A stretch of DNA of 14,180 bases, from contig MCBC01000022.1 of assembly GCA_001723855.1 (NCBI GenBank), forward strand, positions 1-14,180. The letters run 5' to 3'. The stretch is from Candidatus Altarchaeales archaeon WOR_SM1_86-2. Lineage in GTDB: Archaea; Altiarchaeota; Altiarchaeia; IMC4; MCBC01. The position numbers were made by a program, and so were the translations under genes. The notes beneath the pieces were generated by a model. It was not told the DNA's origin. It did not search any database and was given only the letters and a program-made list of their open reading frames with translations. This document shows, in pieces, positions 13,201-14,180 of the stretch; the first letter of the stretch is position 1; every line of letters begins with the position of its first letter.

Positions 13201-14020
13201 TGACGGGTACATCACCATAATTTGTTATTGTTATCTCACCTGCTATGCCCCCGTGCATTGAACCCGACTCAACCTGCCTTATGTCTGCCAATCCGCGCGC
13301 AAATGCTTCCTGAAGTGAAATATACGCTGTTTCGGTTTGATTTACAATACATATAAAAGAGATATCAACACTCTGATTTGAATCAATAACTATATTTTCC
13401 CATGTAAGGTTCCTGCCATTTATTAATGGCTCCTGAGGCGTTCCGTTAACTTCTGCTGTTCCTGGCATATAAACAAGCGGTTCCGGCAATACATCAACTA
13501 CTGTGATATTATTTGCAGTTCCTGTACCGTTATTTATTGTTAATGTAAAGTTAATGGCATCTGATTCGCTTATGAATGCCTTATCAGCGGTCTTGGTTAT
13601 AGTTAAATTTCCCTCTTTCGCTAAATATTCGAACATCGTGATATTTTGTCCACTTATTGTAGCATGCCCGGGGTAATCACCGGCATTAACTGTGTGCCCC
13701 CCATATATATGCATCGTTTGGTTTGCAGCATTAATAGGTATATAGTTCCCACATAAGGAATCGCATGCCTGGAATGGCGTGCCAAATATCAATCCAAAAG
13801 CGCCATCTGGCCCACTCCAGAACTCGCTATATTGATCATTACCCGGGCAATAACCTTCAACATGCGCTGCAACTCCATCATTTGTTTCATTGAGTGTGAA
13901 GCCTTGAACCATACATGCAGAAGAAGACTGCATGCCAATAAACAATACTCCAATCAACATCGGGATTGTTGATCTACTTTTCAACATCCTTCCTATATTT
14001 ATATCTTCCATTCGTTTCAT
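10262..14020 (-). CDS. large secreted surface protein with DUF11, CARDB and C-terminal helical domain
   Basis: The protein is 1252 residues. A signal peptide ends near residue 35 (hydrophobic PMLIGVLFIGM, then QSSSAC); a Cys at 36 is not in a good lipobox. A Cys-containing domain (57-90) comes first, then a DUF11 repeat (about 137-228, with NLTITKTADKAFI and VVDVLPEPLVYMPG). A second DUF11-like stretch (about 411-545) is followed by a CARDB domain (553-667: KPDLTLSSNDI, ITADIRNVGTGN, DPDDTIEEFDD). Next is a segment starting WWNISWAYRIPVSI (from 670), resembling DUF2341-type modules. The last ~105 residues are a charged helical bundle similar to FIMAH-type domains of secreted proteins. More than 30 N-x-S/T sequons point to heavy glycosylation. 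No C-terminal membrane anchor or PGF-CTERM motif is seen, so attachment must be indirect. A likely role is cell surface structure or adhesion. The start could also be Met4 (14011) or Met12 (13987). Confidence 0.8.
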   Translation of the reverse strand: MKRMEDINIGRMLKSRSTIPMLIGVLFIGMQSSSACMVQGFTLNETNDGVAAHVEGYCPGNDQYSEFWSGPDGAFGLIFGTPFQACDSLCGNYIPINAANQTMHIYGGHTVNAGDYPGHATISGQNITMFEYLAKEGNLTITKTADKAFISESDAINFTLTINNGTGTANNITVVDVLPEPLVYMPGTAEVNGTPQEPLINGRNLTWENIVIDSNQSVDISFICIVNQTETAYISLQEAFARGLADIRQVESGSMHGGIAGEITITNYGDVPVRVDPGVILAEEAIFVGVISTQEGVTQEGTIPGNYTNETITNDALVLLNGEIYNSTIHNITIVHYTHGGVPIVPAGESITLTQADGWFCIEKGQVIQTNSKLIVSGEILPEPLASILANTSITGTQRQNALQNYQDAHGVLTVSKRPLYSLMDPQTNIDIMMNLTVFNRGYKDVYNVTLIDIIPLGYTATDYSLAPESITPQDDGTQIVVWNLSNILGSTVSGSVTNWTRKSVAYMLTTPKLPENIKVKIQGAEVRGVESGDMSNISAVSMMPIIRTKIIKPDLTLSSNDITFSNNDPEVGNQVTITADIRNVGTGNTSNVVVRFYDGDPDDSGTEIGNKTINLILSEETETLEVNWTASSGIHSIYVKADPDDTIEEFDDSIMDNKASKAIYVNSSWWNISWAYRIPVSINAENYLRNDTPIEISLNFTELIQIGFNGTFDENSVRVIEYDVSGNVLNEIDSQFDRSSGYNASTNAYGAVIWGINGTTSQDADRYYYIYFDILENEPKDAPSYTNIIVNDNVLWAGTSNWIGIDDELNFLVRKSIGANINNVTVDSKSGGYTTAQGYGDDFGIMSPYLNNDGWGSFTTSMPEQKPVKIVIKQEGGIRHSYITYYARQKYIKMEMHDGATWTNFAWSIQGVVELGDNPVGHVCNNGMDAMLSGPNGSVIWSVDEPGSWYWAYMDAGGGWYDNPGYNPNNISHLTLNWIYVFDKENLTKLEAKEILNEIKNPPTIYEGTPETLITTTNFSNSTLDADATVIHSKPLTVTITDVTPPTNYSHGYGPNSTDIQRFVDYVANDTFISATIRMYYNEGELLGMGINESTLGMYYWDNTTNNWTMCNNTGVNVDENYVWAIVDHFTIFTAIGQIIPTEYKIKLINTRVDNLREEITMSNISDGLKNILISKLNSSEDKIEQGWILYLNGKEEQTKNMFNTADNILNALQNELYANQGKKISGEDYESWNNQIAIIREALQYIIAND

Positions 14021-14045
14021 TTTCGTTTTTTAATATACATTAAAA

Positions 14046-14180
14046 CTAATACGGATTCCTTTCGTAGGTTAGGTTCTCTTCCCGCCCGAAGTTGTCAAGG
14101 TAATAACCCTTCCCTGCTTCTAATTCAAAGTATCCGGGATAATAAAGCCATGCCGTACCGGAATATATGGCGTATGACCA
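14046..14180 (-). CDS. C-terminal end of a probable extracellular protein (partial)
   Basis: The frame is open from the window edge to the TAG at 14046-14048, giving 44 residues rich in Tyr, Trp and Gly (WSYAIYSGTAWLYY, then GYFELEAGKGYYLDNF and a final ERNPY). The LEAGKGYYL pattern resembles 'LExGKGYW'-type strands in methanogen surface proteins, so it may be another secreted protein. It ends 25 bp before the 1252-residue gene on the same strand, and the two may be co-expressed. The start is outside the window. Confidence 0.55.
   Translation of the reverse strand, partial: WSYAIYSGTAWLYYPGYFELEAGKGYYLDNFGREENLTYERNPY

Noticed and set aside
13906..13924. Lipoprotein signal (lipobox) at Cys36 of the surface protein
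   Set aside because: The residues before the Cys are Ser-Ser-Ala with no Leu at -3, a poor lipobox. An ordinary signal peptide is more likely.

Overview
The window is archaeal and most likely euryarchaeal, of the methanogen/ANME type (inference). The evidence is an intron-containing tRNA-Met with a bulge-helix-bulge splice motif, an RNase P Pop5 protein, an A/V-type ATPase K subunit, an AlaDH/OCD-family dehydrogenase, leaderless-looking genes behind TATA boxes, and a giant sequon-rich secreted protein with DUF11 and CARDB domains. I cannot name the genus.

Layout. Bases 1-228 hold a 57-bp tandem duplication running into an elongator tRNA-Met(CAT) gene. Next come an acylphosphatase with a long coiled-coil tail (+) and a convergent, very short AbrB-type regulator (-). 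Bases 1340-3564 (-) are a NAD-precursor salvage operon: PPC/DUF296 protein, PnuC transporter, NadR. Its first and last genes are both broken, NadR by an exact 7-bp tandem duplication and the PPC gene by an extra ~34-codon segment containing an in-frame TGA. Two + strand genes follow: RNase P component Pop5 and an alanine dehydrogenase/ornithine cyclodeaminase-family enzyme.

Bases 4977-7872 (-) look like one transcription unit starting at a strong TATA box: a stand-alone four-helix ATPase K subunit, two tandem paralogous seven-helix membrane proteins, an APS-kinase-like P-loop kinase and a small membrane protein. A flavin reductase-like protein lies upstream with its own probable promoter and a T-rich terminator.

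Bases 8510-9453 are the most unusual part. A VapBC-type toxin-antitoxin pair (RHH antitoxin, PIN toxin) sits at the 3' end of dapB. It is flanked by two 111-bp direct repeats of the dapB 3' end: one is part of intact dapB, the other is an orphan fragment that abuts the vapC stop codon. The two copies differ at 8 positions, 6 of them synonymous, so the fragment was once part of a functional dapB. This suggests that the cassette arrived with a replacement end for the gene it landed in. No integrase is visible.

Bases 10262-14180 (-) encode a 1252-residue secreted, probably glycosylated surface protein and the last 44 residues of an upstream protein, also probably extracellular.
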